A stretch of DNA of 61,367 bases from Bog-950 sp964493695 (lineage in GTDB: Bacteria > Bacteroidota > Bacteroidia > Chitinophagales > LD1): positions 1 to 61,367 of the forward strand of contig CAZBPG010000011.1 in the NCBI GenBank assembly GCA_964493695.1, given 5' to 3'. Positions 47,723 through 57,300 of the stretch are shown here, in pieces (positions within the stretch are counted from its first letter, which is position 1; every line of letters starts with the position of its first letter). Both the position numbers and the translations under genes were made by a program. The notes under the pieces were generated by a model, which did no database searches, had not been told where the DNA came from, and worked only from the letters and a program-made list of their open reading frames with translations.

Positions 47723-48178
47723 TTATTTCTTTTCAATGGTTACGCTGCCACCGAGTCCTTCAATTTTAGCTTTGGCAGATTCGCTGATGCCGTGAACACT
47801 TACATTCACTTTAGTTTTCAGTTCACCCGTGCCGAGTATTTTTACTAAATCTCTTTTACCCAGCAATCCTTTTTCGCGAAGACCGGCAACAGAAATTTCT
47901 TTCAAACCGTATTTATCAATCAACTCCTGAACTTTACCTAAGTTAAGTGCTGTATACTCTAAACGGTGGATGTTATTGAAGCCTATTTTCGGCATTCTGC
48001 GCTGTAAAGGCATCTGACCTCCTTCAAAGCCCAACTTCTGTGAGTACCCTGAACGGGATTGCGCTCCTTTATGACCACGAGAAGCTGTTCCTCCATCGGT
48101 AGAGCCCTGTCCGCGACCTAATCTTTTTTTCTTTCTGCCAATAGCACCTTTAGCCGGTGTGAGATTATGTAATTCCAT
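47723..48178 (-). CDS. rplO: 50S ribosomal protein L15 (uL15)
   Basis: The product has 151 aa. The N-terminal extension MELHNLTPAKGAIGRKKKRL and GRGQGSTDGGTASRGHKGAQ are the L15 rRNA-binding loop; the globular end finishes in GGSVTIEKK. It lies 23 bp after rpmD in the conserved order rpmD-rplO-secY. Confidence 0.98.
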   Translation of the reverse strand: MELHNLTPAKGAIGRKKKRLGRGQGSTDGGTASRGHKGAQSRSGYSQKLGFEGGQMPLQRRMPKIGFNNIHRLEYTALNLGKVQELIDKYGLKEISVAGLREKGLLGKRDLVKILGTGELKTKVNVSVHGISESAKAKIEGLGGSVTIEKK

Positions 48179-48201
48179 TTTACTTGTATTTACCTGAGCT
48201 A

Positions 48202-48381
48202 TTAAATGTTTTCTACCTTAACCAAATGCGAAACTTTGCGAATCATTCCGGCAATGGCGGGAGTGTGTTCAACTTCGTTGCTTGAACCGATTTTGTTCAG
48301 ACCAAGAGCTTTGATTGTTCTTTTCTGACGCTCGTCTTTTTCAATCGTGCTTTTCGTTTTTGTGATTCTAACCTTTGCCAT
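48202..48381 (-). CDS. rpmD: 50S ribosomal protein L30 (uL30)
   Basis: The product is 59 aa, starting MAKVRITKTKSTIEKDERQK and ending RKVSHLVKVENI. Size and sequence fit L30 exactly. It fills the space between rpsE and rplO, with 30 and 23 bp spacers, as in the ancestral operon. Confidence 0.96.
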   Translation of the reverse strand: MAKVRITKTKSTIEKDERQKRTIKALGLNKIGSSNEVEHTPAIAGMIRKVSHLVKVENI

Positions 48382-48411
48382 TGTGTTTGTTTTTTAGTCT
48401 AACGTCTGTTC

Positions 48412-48930
48412 TTATCCTTTGAAAACTTTCTCCATTGAAACTCCTCTGTTTCTTGAAACAGTAAAAGGGTCACGCAATTTGCTTAGCGCATCTAAAGTGG
48501 CTTTGATTACGTTAGCCGGGTTTGCACCGCCCTGAGATTTCGCCAATACATCTTTAATTCCTACGCTCTCCAACACCGCACGCATTGAACCTCCTGCTAT
48601 AACACCTGTTCCCTGAGAAGCCGGTTTCAACATTACTTTTGCAGCACCGAATTTTCCATGCTGCACGTGTGGAATAGTTCCTTTGAATACCGGAACGCTC
48701 ACTAAGTTTTTCTTAGCATCATCAATACCTTTTTGAATTGCCTCTTGTACCTCACGAGCTTTTCCTTGTCCTTCGCCAACAATGCCGTTGCCGTTACCAA
48801 CCACTACCGTTGCTGAAAAGGTGAAAGTACGACCTCCCTTGGTAACCTTGGTTACTCTACGGATGTTTACCACTTTCTCTTTCAATTCGAGTTCGCTCGC
48901 TTTGAGCTTTTGAACGTTCAATCTTGCCAT
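48412..48930 (-). CDS. rpsE: 30S ribosomal protein S5 (uS5)
   Basis: The product has 172 aa. The N-terminal double-stranded RNA-binding-like fold begins LKEKVVNIRRVTKVTKGGRT and GKAREVQEAIQKGIDDAKKN follows. S5 supports decoding accuracy. It lies 30 bp after rplR. Confidence 0.98.
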   Translation of the reverse strand: MARLNVQKLKASELELKEKVVNIRRVTKVTKGGRTFTFSATVVVGNGNGIVGEGQGKAREVQEAIQKGIDDAKKNLVSVPVFKGTIPHVQHGKFGAAKVMLKPASQGTGVIAGGSMRAVLESVGIKDVLAKSQGGANPANVIKATLDALSKLRDPFTVSRNRGVSMEKVFKG

Positions 48931-48960
48931 TTGCTTTATTTATTGAATTGCTTTTATCAA

Positions 48961-49314
48961 TTAGAATTTCAAACCACCTTCACGTGCACCTTCAGCAACC
49001 GCTTTAACCCGACCGTGATATAAGTAACCACCGCGGTCAAACACCACTTCGGTAATTCCTTTTTCAGCGGCTTTCTTAGCCAATGCAGTTCCTACTGCTT
49101 TGCCTTGTTCGCCTTTAGTGCCGTTGCGTGTAAAATCTTTATCGCGTGTAGACGCAGCTGCCAACGTTACGCCTTTCGTATCGTCAATCAACTGAACATA
49201 CGTCTCCTTGTTGCTGCGGTATACGCTCAATCTCGGACGCTCTGCAGTTCCGCTTATTTTTCCGCGAATTCTGCTTCTGATTTTTTTTCTTCTTGCTTCT
49301 TTAGTTACTGCCAT
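48961..49314 (-). CDS. rplR: 50S ribosomal protein L18 (uL18)
   Basis: The product has 117 aa: basic N-terminus (KEARRKKIRSRIRGKISGT), RLSVYRSNKETYVQLIDD core and VVFDRGGYLYHGRVKAVAEG. It binds 5S rRNA. Order and spacing are as in the spc operon. Confidence 0.98.
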   Translation of the reverse strand: MAVTKEARRKKIRSRIRGKISGTAERPRLSVYRSNKETYVQLIDDTKGVTLAAASTRDKDFTRNGTKGEQGKAVGTALAKKAAEKGITEVVFDRGGYLYHGRVKAVAEGAREGGLKF

Positions 49315-49357
49315 GACTTTCGGTTTTACTATTAACCATTAACTGTTTACTACCTAA

Positions 49358-49915
49358 TTATTTCTTAGCGGCTGATTTACCTGCTTTTCTTCTCAATTGC
49401 TCGCCAACAAACTTGATACCTTTCCCTTTGTATGGTTCAGGCTTACGGATAGAGCGGATTTTAGCGCAAACTAAACCCAGCAAATCTTTATCGCTGCACT
49501 CTAAAGTTACAATCGGGTTCTGACCTTTATCTTGCTTTGCTGATGCCTTAATTTCGTTCGGCAACAAAACAACTACCGGGTGAGAATAACCTACACTCAA
49601 GGTAATCACCTGTTTTGCAACATCGGCACGGAAACCCACACCTACTAATTCCATTTGTTTTACATATCCGTCAGAAACGCCAGTAACCATACCGTTAATC
49701 AATGCACGGTAAGTGCCGTGAAGTGCCTTATGTCTCTTTTGTTCGGTAGGTCTTTCAACACTCAATGTGGTACCTTCTACCTTCACTATAATATCGGGGT
49801 CAACTGCCTGAAACAATTCGCCTTTAGGACCTTTTACTTTTACAACGTTTCCACTCAATACTTCAGCCGAAACATTTTTCGGAAGTTCTATTGGTGCTCT
49901 GCCTATACGTGACAT
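49358..49915 (-). CDS. rplF: 50S ribosomal protein L6 (uL6)
   Basis: The product has 185 aa with the two repeated L6 domains (MSRIGRAPIELPKNV; second with VGYSHPVVVLLPNEI) and the C-terminal signature IRSIRKPEPYKGKGIKFVGE. It binds 23S rRNA near the factor-binding site. Confidence 0.98.
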   Translation of the reverse strand: MSRIGRAPIELPKNVSAEVLSGNVVKVKGPKGELFQAVDPDIIVKVEGTTLSVERPTEQKRHKALHGTYRALINGMVTGVSDGYVKQMELVGVGFRADVAKQVITLSVGYSHPVVVLLPNEIKASAKQDKGQNPIVTLECSDKDLLGLVCAKIRSIRKPEPYKGKGIKFVGEQLRRKAGKSAAKK

Positions 49916-49942
49916 AAAATGAATTTTAGATTAAATTTTTGA

Positions 49943-50344
49943 TTAGAATACTTCGCACAATACTTCACCGCCAATTCCTAATTCTCTGGCTTGTTTTTCC
50001 GTCATTACTCCTTTTGAAGTAGAAATGATGGCAATTCCCAGTCCGCTTAATACGCGTGGCAATTCGCTCTTGCCTTTATACTGACGCAAACCAGGTGTTG
50101 AAATTCTTGTCAGGCTTTTAATAACCGGGCTCTTACTTGTTGCATCAAACTTCAAAGCAATTTTAATTACCCCTTGGTTATCGGCAGTATCTTCAAATTT
50201 GTATTTGAGGATATAGCCATGCTCATACAGGATCTCTGTAATTCTCTTCTTGGTTTTAGAAGCAGGAATTTCAACTATGCGATGACCGGCTTGCTGCGCG
50301 TTTCTTATTCGTGTAAGAAAATCTGAAATTGGATCGATAACCAT
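49943..50344 (-). CDS. rpsH: 30S ribosomal protein S8 (uS8)
   Basis: The product has 133 aa: DPISDFLTRIRNAQQAGHRI at the start and the rRNA-binding end GLGIAIISTSKGVMTEKQAR. In many bacteria S8 also represses spc operon translation. Confidence 0.98.
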   Translation of the reverse strand: MVIDPISDFLTRIRNAQQAGHRIVEIPASKTKKRITEILYEHGYILKYKFEDTADNQGVIKIALKFDATSKSPVIKSLTRISTPGLRQYKGKSELPRVLSGLGIAIISTSKGVMTEKQARELGIGGEVLCEVF

Positions 50345-50381
50345 ATTGTTATTTGTTAGTCAGTTATTAGTTAATAGTATT

Positions 50382-50651
50382 TTACCAAGATGATTTTGTG
50401 ATTCCCGGAATTTTTCCTTCGCTGGCTAAATCGCGGAATTTAATACGCGAAATACCCCACATGCGGATGTATCCTCTTCCTCTGCCGGTTAAACCGCAAC
50501 GGTTGCGAAGACGAACTTTCGAACTGTTTTTAGGCAGTTTGTCGAGGAGTTCCCATTCGCCCTTCTCTTTTAATTCTTTGCGTTTAGCAGCAAATTTTGC
50601 AACGAGGCGTTCTCTTTTGCGCTGACGAGCTTCTACTGATTTCTTTGCCAT
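50382..50651 (-). CDS. rpsN: 30S ribosomal protein S14 (uS14), zinc-free type
   Basis: The product has 89 aa. The conserved end is RLRNRCGLTGRGRGYIRMWG, then GITKSSW. Only one cysteine is present, so it is the C-minus form that needs no zinc. It lies between rplE and rpsH as expected. Confidence 0.97.
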   Translation of the reverse strand: MAKKSVEARQRKRERLVAKFAAKRKELKEKGEWELLDKLPKNSSKVRLRNRCGLTGRGRGYIRMWGISRIKFRDLASEGKIPGITKSSW

Positions 50652-50674
50652 CTTGTATTAGTATTGAGTGGTTT

Positions 50675-51253
50675 TTATTTAGCTTCTTTTACTTCCGGTT
50701 TCTTGAAAGGCATACCTAGTGCTGTAAGAAGAGCAAGAGCCTCTTCGTCAGACTGTGCAGTGGTTACAAACGTAATGTCCATACCCTGAATACGGGTTAC
50801 CTTATCAATTTCCATTTCAGGGAAAATGATTTGCTCCTTAATACCCATGGTGTAATTTCCCCTGCCGTCAAAACCTTTCGGGTTGATACCTTTAAAGTCA
50901 CGAACGCGCGGAAGAGATACAGAAACCAAACGGTCTAAGAACTCATACATTCTTTCAGCACGCAGGGTAACGCGGGTGCCAATTGGCATACCCTCACGCA
51001 ATTTGAAGTTCGAAATCGCTTTTTTGGCATGAGAAGCAACTGCCTTTTGTCCGGCAATGGCGGTCATTTCCTGGACAGCAATATCTACTAATTTTTTATC
51101 GGTGTTAGCCCCATTTACACCTTGATTTAAACAAATCTTGGTTAAACGCGGAACCTGCATTACAGAGGTGTAATTGAACTGTTTTACTAAAGCAGAGGTA
51201 ATCTCGTCCTTGTAGCGCTTCGCGAGGCGCGGAGTGTATTTTGTTGTACTCAT
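50675..51253 (-). CDS. rplE: 50S ribosomal protein L5 (uL5)
   Basis: The product has 192 aa: TPRLAKRYKDEITSALVKQF at the start, then VSLPRVRDFKGINPKGFDGR and DITFVTTAQSDEEALALLTA. It binds 5S rRNA. Here it is the first gene of the block; rplX and rplN, which normally precede it, are absent and a T9SS remnant stands there. A consensus promoter about 50 bp upstream drives the shortened operon. Confidence 0.98.
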   Translation of the reverse strand: MSTTKYTPRLAKRYKDEITSALVKQFNYTSVMQVPRLTKICLNQGVNGANTDKKLVDIAVQEMTAIAGQKAVASHAKKAISNFKLREGMPIGTRVTLRAERMYEFLDRLVSVSLPRVRDFKGINPKGFDGRGNYTMGIKEQIIFPEMEIDKVTRIQGMDITFVTTAQSDEEALALLTALGMPFKKPEVKEAK

Positions 51254-51303
51254 TTTAAATGTTTTTGCACGATTCCCAACCGTGCGTTTTTAAAAAGGGA
51301 CTG

Positions 51304-51334
51304 CAAAAGTAGAATTTACATTCACAGTTCCAAA
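51304..51334 (-). promoter_or_regulatory. Bacteroidota-type promoter of the rplE-secY block
   Basis: On the minus strand TTTG (51334-51331) and TACTTTTG (51311-51304) are exactly 19 bp apart, about 50 bp before the rplE ATG. It supports a real biological break in the operon instead of an assembly error. Confidence 0.85.
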
Positions 51335-51481
51335 TATTTTTTTAGAAGAAGTGTAAGGGCCTGAAATAGCTCTATGCTATAAGGACAGAAAATCTCAGGT
51401 TTCAAAACTAACGATGTAAGGTTCTGCGTATACAAAGAGAGGCATCAAACTTTACAACCTCATCTTTGTACTGTTATTTTT

Positions 51482-51856
51482 TTATTTCAGAACTACCTTT
51501 TCGCTATGCAACAACTTTCCATTTTGCTGACTTACAGTTACTATGTAATTGCCTCTGGCAATACTTTGTAAATCTAAGGTGGTAAACATTTCGGTTATTG
51601 ATTGTGTGTAAACATTTCTGCCAGTGATATCATATACCGAAAGATTTTTGGTGGTGTTATCACCAACCATGTAAATGGTCAGTTTATCTGTAACGGGATT
51701 GGGGAAAACCATCACATTGAAATCATCACTTTTTTCCTCTTCTATCTCTTCCGGCAATTCATTGCTTCCGGCTAACTCAGGCTCTGTTGCGGTACCCAAT
51801 TGTACTTTTAGTGTATAGCAATTGGTAGCATTGTAAGTGCTGCTGTTTGTGTTCAT
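51482..51856 (-). pseudogene. C-terminal remnant of a T9SS cargo protein
   Basis: About 124 aa from ATG 51856. It has no signal peptide and begins in mid-domain (SSTYNATNCYTLKVQLGTAT, usually a pre-sorting domain), followed by a type A sorting domain (VMVFPNPVTDKLTIYMVGDN, then ARGNYIVTVSQQNGKLLHSE). Without an export signal it cannot serve as T9SS cargo. It looks like the tail of a larger gene cut off next to the rplE break. Its start overlaps the end of the TSUP gene. Confidence 0.65.
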
Positions 51857-51858
51857 TA

Positions 51859-52632
51859 TCAAATCAGTCCTGCTCCCAACGCCAGCGAAATAAGTATCAG
51901 CATAACAGCAACTGTAACCTGCAGAAACCTCAGCGTTACTTTCTTTAAAAGCTTGTTGCCGATGTAAGCTCCGGCAATTGCCGATACAGTTGCGCAGGCT
52001 ACTAAAGTCATATTTTCAGTAAGCCCTGCTGTAGAAAACCGTGTAGCATAAACGCTTAGCCGCGTGAAATCAACAAAGGTAGAAACCACCACAGCCGTTG
52101 CTATAAACGCTTCTTTCGAAAGCCCTGCTTTGATGAGAAATGCACTCCGAAGTGCTCCCTGATTTCCGGAGAGTCCTCCAAAGAATCCGCTTAATGCTCC
52201 GCCAAGCGGAAGTTTGTCTCTGCCGAACTGTAAGTTGCTGAACCAGGGGATTAAATCGATGCTTGCGAAAATGATAAGCAGAACTGAAATGATAAACTTT
52301 ACCGGAAATACTTCAAATGTCCGTCCGAACATTTCATAAACGAAAAACGGTTTGAGACCGGTGATGTTGAGTAACAACCAGGAGCCGGCTATTGCCGCTA
52401 TAACAGCAGGAATACCAAAACGTAACACCACTTCTTTATCGGCTTTCCGCCCGACAAGAAAAAGTTTAAAAATGTTGTTGAAGAAGTGAACAATACCCGT
52501 GAGCGCTATGGCAAGTTCAACGGGAAAGAAAATCATAAATACCGGTGTGAGGATTGTTCCCAAACCAAAACCCGAAAAGAAGGTGAGAATGGCTGTAAGA
52601 AAAGCGGCAACCGAAACAATTACTATCTCCAT
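51859..52632 (-). CDS. TSUP family (TauE/SafE) membrane transporter
   Basis: The product has 257 aa and about eight membrane segments. The two TauE/SafE repeats begin FFSGFGLGTILTPVFMIFFP and GALSGFFGGLSGNQGALRSA. Members export sulfite, sulfonates or related anions; the substrate here is unknown. The gene follows DUF3179 by 30 bp in the same direction. Confidence 0.9.
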   Translation of the reverse strand: MEIVIVSVAAFLTAILTFFSGFGLGTILTPVFMIFFPVELAIALTGIVHFFNNIFKLFLVGRKADKEVVLRFGIPAVIAAIAGSWLLLNITGLKPFFVYEMFGRTFEVFPVKFIISVLLIIFASIDLIPWFSNLQFGRDKLPLGGALSGFFGGLSGNQGALRSAFLIKAGLSKEAFIATAVVVSTFVDFTRLSVYATRFSTAGLTENMTLVACATVSAIAGAYIGNKLLKKVTLRFLQVTVAVMLILISLALGAGLI

Positions 52633-52662
52633 CTATCTTTTTAAAATACTAAGTAAGCAAAC

Positions 52663-53835
52663 TCATTTATCCAGCCCGAATATTTCGGCCTGCGGGTAAA
52701 ATGCGAGGTATGCAAAGGCAAAGTGATTACTGTGCGGTATCATATACAACTGCTCCCCCTTCAATTTTCCTTCGCGGCAATAACCGGTAATATCCCAGGA
52801 GGAACCGGTCTGTTCATCAACAAAATAATCGCCTGCCTTGCGAAAGGTATAACTGACCCCGTTAAGTTTGCTTTCGAAAGCAGTGGCACTGCCCACCCGC
52901 TTTGCTTTGGCAAAATTGTCTTCATCGAGTACTGTTACGGTTTCGCCATGATAGAAAATGACCAAAGGGGTTTCTCCCACCGTTTCGTTAACCACCTGTT
53001 GTTTGGCCAGTGCATGAAAAGGATAAATGCGGTCGTGGCCTTCTACCCGTATATCCAGCACGTGCTCCTGAGCAGGCAGGCGCGGGTCTGTCTTTTCAGG
53101 CAGGTAGTATTTGCGCGACAGATGGCCGCTGTGTTCAAGATGATGAAAGGGACGGTGTGCATGCTTATTCAGGTAAGCATTCATTGAAGCAGGCGAAAGT
53201 ATTTTGCCATCGGGGTACCGGTCGAAATAATCTTTTACCGAAATGAGTATAGCGGACAGCATCTTCAATTCTGTACCCGAATACTCACCGGCTATACCGG
53301 CTCCCATCAGTTGCTCCCACCAGGTTTCTGTTTCGCGGTCATACATCACCATGTCATTATGCATCAACAGCCCCGATATGCCGAAGGTGAGGGGTTTTTC
53401 ACCTGCTGCCGATTTTACATTGCGGTTGTATACCAAAGCCGCATTGCACATAGGGCAAAAGGTAACCATAATCTGCTTGCCGGCTATACTGTCGTTAGCC
53501 AGTTCATACAGGGTGAGAATGCTTAAAGGATAAGCCCGCTGCTCTCCGCCAAAATTGACAACAACAGCAGGCTCGAAAGGGTAATAATTGTAAAGGGAAT
53601 CGTCTTTACCGATGAAAGCGGGGAAGTCGAGTGTGTGGATGGCATCTTTTTCTGCGGCAATAGACAGGTCGGCAAAACCGGTCGTGTGCCGGGCCGTATC
53701 GGTCTTCCATTTGTAAGATACCTGTCGGGGATTTTTAATCTGCGCGTTCAAATTAAAAGGTATACAACACGATATAACCGAAATCAAAAAACAGAAATGA
53801 AGTTTAGTCACTATAATTCTCTTTTCGTCAAACAT
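52663..53835 (-). CDS. DUF3179 domain protein, secreted
   Basis: The product has 390 aa. A signal peptide (FCFLISVISCCIPFNLNAQ) lies after a ten-residue charged start. The DUF3179 hallmark is VTFCPMCNAALVYNR near residue 125, with further YPLSILTLYELAND and GSSWDITGYCREG motifs. The role of this family is unknown; the CPMC cysteines suggest metal or redox chemistry. Confidence 0.9.
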   Translation of the reverse strand: MFDEKRIIVTKLHFCFLISVISCCIPFNLNAQIKNPRQVSYKWKTDTARHTTGFADLSIAAEKDAIHTLDFPAFIGKDDSLYNYYPFEPAVVVNFGGEQRAYPLSILTLYELANDSIAGKQIMVTFCPMCNAALVYNRNVKSAAGEKPLTFGISGLLMHNDMVMYDRETETWWEQLMGAGIAGEYSGTELKMLSAILISVKDYFDRYPDGKILSPASMNAYLNKHAHRPFHHLEHSGHLSRKYYLPEKTDPRLPAQEHVLDIRVEGHDRIYPFHALAKQQVVNETVGETPLVIFYHGETVTVLDEDNFAKAKRVGSATAFESKLNGVSYTFRKAGDYFVDEQTGSSWDITGYCREGKLKGEQLYMIPHSNHFAFAYLAFYPQAEIFGLDK

Positions 53836-53879
53836 AAAAAAACAAGCTGAAAGCAGGGCAAGATGAGGCGCGGTTCGTT

Positions 53880-54323
53880 TTACAGGTTCGTTCTTTTGCG
53901 AAGCAGGTAACTATAAATGCTGAACATCAAAAAGCCCACCGGGCCGAACATAAGTGTGAAGAACAAACAAACACCGGTGATGATGCGGTTAGCATTCAGT
54001 TTTTCCGCCTGTTTAAAAATGTATCTGCCCGCAAGCAAATCGAAGGCGAGGTAATGCACCCAGCCGGCCAGCAATGCGGTATCGCTTTGGAATAGAATTT
54101 TTACTCCCTCCAGACTTGAGAAGCTGCCGCCCGACCCCGAAGGATTCAGCATGGAAAGGATAATGATTACTGCATACAAAACAGCCAAGGCCAGCGGCAG
54201 AGCAAACGAATCGACCAGCATTTTAGTGTACCGGTTACTCGGAAACAAAGCCATTGCCAGCCATTGCGGCATAACTACAGCATTCGCTATTTTAAAAAGG
54301 AGAGCAAGTGTAGTGTAGTCCAT
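53880..54323 (-). CDS. ABA4-like (DUF4281) membrane protein
   Basis: The product has 147 aa with four membrane segments. The family motifs GWVHYLAFDLLAGRYIF and FGPVGFLMFSIYSYLLRK are visible; plant ABA4 takes part in neoxanthin synthesis, but bacterial function is unknown. The ATG overlaps the last base of the preceding adhesin stop codon, so translation is probably coupled. Confidence 0.88.
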   Translation of the reverse strand: MDYTTLALLFKIANAVVMPQWLAMALFPSNRYTKMLVDSFALPLALAVLYAVIIILSMLNPSGSGGSFSSLEGVKILFQSDTALLAGWVHYLAFDLLAGRYIFKQAEKLNANRIITGVCLFFTLMFGPVGFLMFSIYSYLLRKRTNL

Positions 54324-57300
54324 TACCTCACTAAAGTAACATTACCGGCTTTCGTGTGCTTGCTGTCATCGTTAAAGGTATAGTCGGCATACCACACATA
54401 AGAACCCAGCGGTTGTGGAATTCTCTGATATACCCCGTCCCAGCCTTCGCGAACATCGGTTGTTTCAAACACCAGTTCGCCCCACCGGTTAAAGATGCGC
54501 AGGGTAAACTTCTTTACACCAAGCGGAACTACTGCTCTGAATACATCGTTCGCCCCATCACCGTTGGGTGAAAAGGCTGTGGGAATATAGATGTTGTATT
54601 CTACCTCATTACACGAGTTAAACACTACATTTAAAGAGCCCGAAACAGTACAACTGTTAGCATCAACCACTGTTACCGAATACGTTCCGGAAGTTTGCGG
54701 GACGATAGTCTGGGTGGTTTCTCCGCTGGCCCAGGTGTAACCGGTATATCCGGTGCCTGCATCAATCGTTACCAAAGAATCATCACAGGCAGTAACATTG
54801 TTGCCCAGGTTTACGGGAGTTGTTGCAATTTCAGAAACAACAGCCGAAGACGTTCCCGAACAGGCGGCATCAGTTGCTGTAACAGCATATGAACCCAGGG
54901 TGACGGTAATGTTTGCGGCCGTGCTGCCATTGCTCCAGATATAACCTGTACCACCGGTTGCGGTGAGTGTGGTGTTCGCACCCGGGCAATAGCTCAATGC
55001 ACCGGTGATGTTCACCGATAAAGTAGCCGATTCGGTTACCGCAGCCGAAGCGGTTCCGGTGCAGGTGTTGCCATCGGTTGCTGTTACCGAGTAAGTAGCC
55101 TGAGTAACCGTAACGGAAACTGTAGTAGCTCCGTTGCTCCATACGTAGGTATTGCCGCCACTTGCGGTTAAAGTAGTATTACCACCGGTGCAATAGGTCA
55201 GCAATCCGGTGATGCTTACAGCCGGTGAGGCGTTTTCGGTAACGGTGGCACTGGCTGTTGCTGTACAACCGGTAGCATCTGTTCCGGTTACGGTGTAGCT
55301 TCCCTGCGTTACGGTAATGCTGGCTGTGGTGCTGTTGCCGGCATCATTCCAAACGTATCCGGTGCCTCCGCTGGCGGTAAGTGTAGTGTTGGCCCCCGCA
55401 CAATAGCTTAATGCACCGCTGATGTTTATTGCCGGTGCCGGAGATTGAGTAACGGTGGCGGTGGCTGTTCCCGTACACCCGTTTGCATCGGTACCGGTTA
55501 CAGAATAGGAGCCTGCGGTTACGGTAATACTTGCCGTGGTGCTGTTGCCTGCATCATTCCAGACATAACCGGTGCCACCGTTTGCGGTGATAGTAGTATT
55601 GCTGCCGGGGCAGTAGCTCAAGGTGCCGCTGATAGTTACCGGCAAAGTTGACAACTCTGCTACGGTAACGGTAGTTGTATCGGCACAGCCGTTGGCGTTA
55701 GAAACCAATACTGTGTAGGTGCCTTGTGTAACCGTAACACTCGCGGTGTTACCTATGATGTTTCCACCGGCATCGCCCCAAATGTAAATAGCACCTCCGC
55801 TGGCGGTGAGTGTGGTGTTGCTTCCTGTACAATAACTTAACTGGCCGCTGACCGCAGCCACCGGTACGGTTAGTTGTGCACTATTGCTGAAAGAAGTACT
55901 AGGTGCAGAATTGCAACTTCCGTCACTCGCTTCTACGGTATAACTTGTTCCGGCTGTCATGCCGCTGATAGCCCCGCCCGCACCGGCCGAAGGACCGGAA
56001 GGAGTGAAGATGTAGGTTACCGCTGCATTGTAATTAGTGATAGTACTGCTGCCTTCTGCCGCACAGGTTGGCGCAGCGGTGGAAACAGTAGGTACAGCAG
56101 GTGGTGCAGTTAAGGGAGCATTGCTGAACGAAGCACTTGCCGCAGAAGTACAAGTGCCGTTGTTAGCCGTTATGGTATAACCGGTGCCGGTAACCATACC
56201 GCTGATAGCCCCGCCTGCACCGGCCGAAGGACCGGCAGGGGTAAACGCGTACGTGAAGGCCGCATTATAATTACTGATAGCACTGCTGCCGTCTGCCACA
56301 CAGGTTGGCGGAGTGCTTGAAACATTGGGAACCGGAGGTGACGCTAACTGTGCACCAATGCTGAAAGAAACACTCGAGCCCGAAGAGCAGCTTCCGTCAT
56401 CTGCCACTACGGAATAGCTGGTGCCTACTACCAAACCGCTCATGGCTCCACCGGCTAATACGGTGGGGCCGGAAGGTGTAAACACATACGTCATAGCCGC
56501 ATTGTAGTTATTGATGGCACCGGTGCCGTCTGACGAACAGGTGGGTTGCACGGTGGCAATAAGAGGCACTGTTGGTGGCCCGGTGGAGGCGGTATTGCTG
56601 AAAGCATTGCTTGGTGCCGAAGCACAGCTGCCGGTTCCGTCCACCACGGTGTAGCTGGTGCCGGTTACCATGCCGCTTATGGCACCGCCTGCACCTACTG
56701 TAGGGCCGGCAGGGGTAAACGTATAGGTGGAAGCCGCATTATAATTACTGATAGTACTGCTGCCGTCTACCGTACAGGTTGGCGGTGTGCTCGAAATGGT
56801 AGGAGTAATCGGTAGCGCGATAGTGGTGTTATAAGTAATAAGAATACCCCCTGCTGCACCCGGACCGCCAGACGAATTACCGCCTCCTGCTCCGCCTCCG
56901 CCATAGCTGCCGCCCGGTGCACCGGTGCTGGCTCCTCCGGCTCCACCGGATGGTCCTCCGGCTCCACCGCCATTACCGCCATTGCCACCGCTGCCGCCAT
57001 TGCCTGCTGTTCCCGTAGTATTGGTTGAACCTCCGCTGGCCGTGCCTCCTGCACCGCCATTTCCTGTACTTCCACCGGTGCCATCGCCACCGGTACCTCT
57101 GGTACCACCGTTGGCGGTAAGGTTTACCGGTGTGCCGCCCTGAGCAGTACCGTTAAAAGTAGTGCTTGCTCCGCTTGTGCCGTTGTTTCCGTCATTCCCG
57201 TCCGAGCCGTTGCCTCCGCCACAGCCCCCTGCACCTATGCTATAGGTAAAGGATGAACCCGGCACCACATTGATGGTAATAGTAGTAAAGCCACCGCCAC

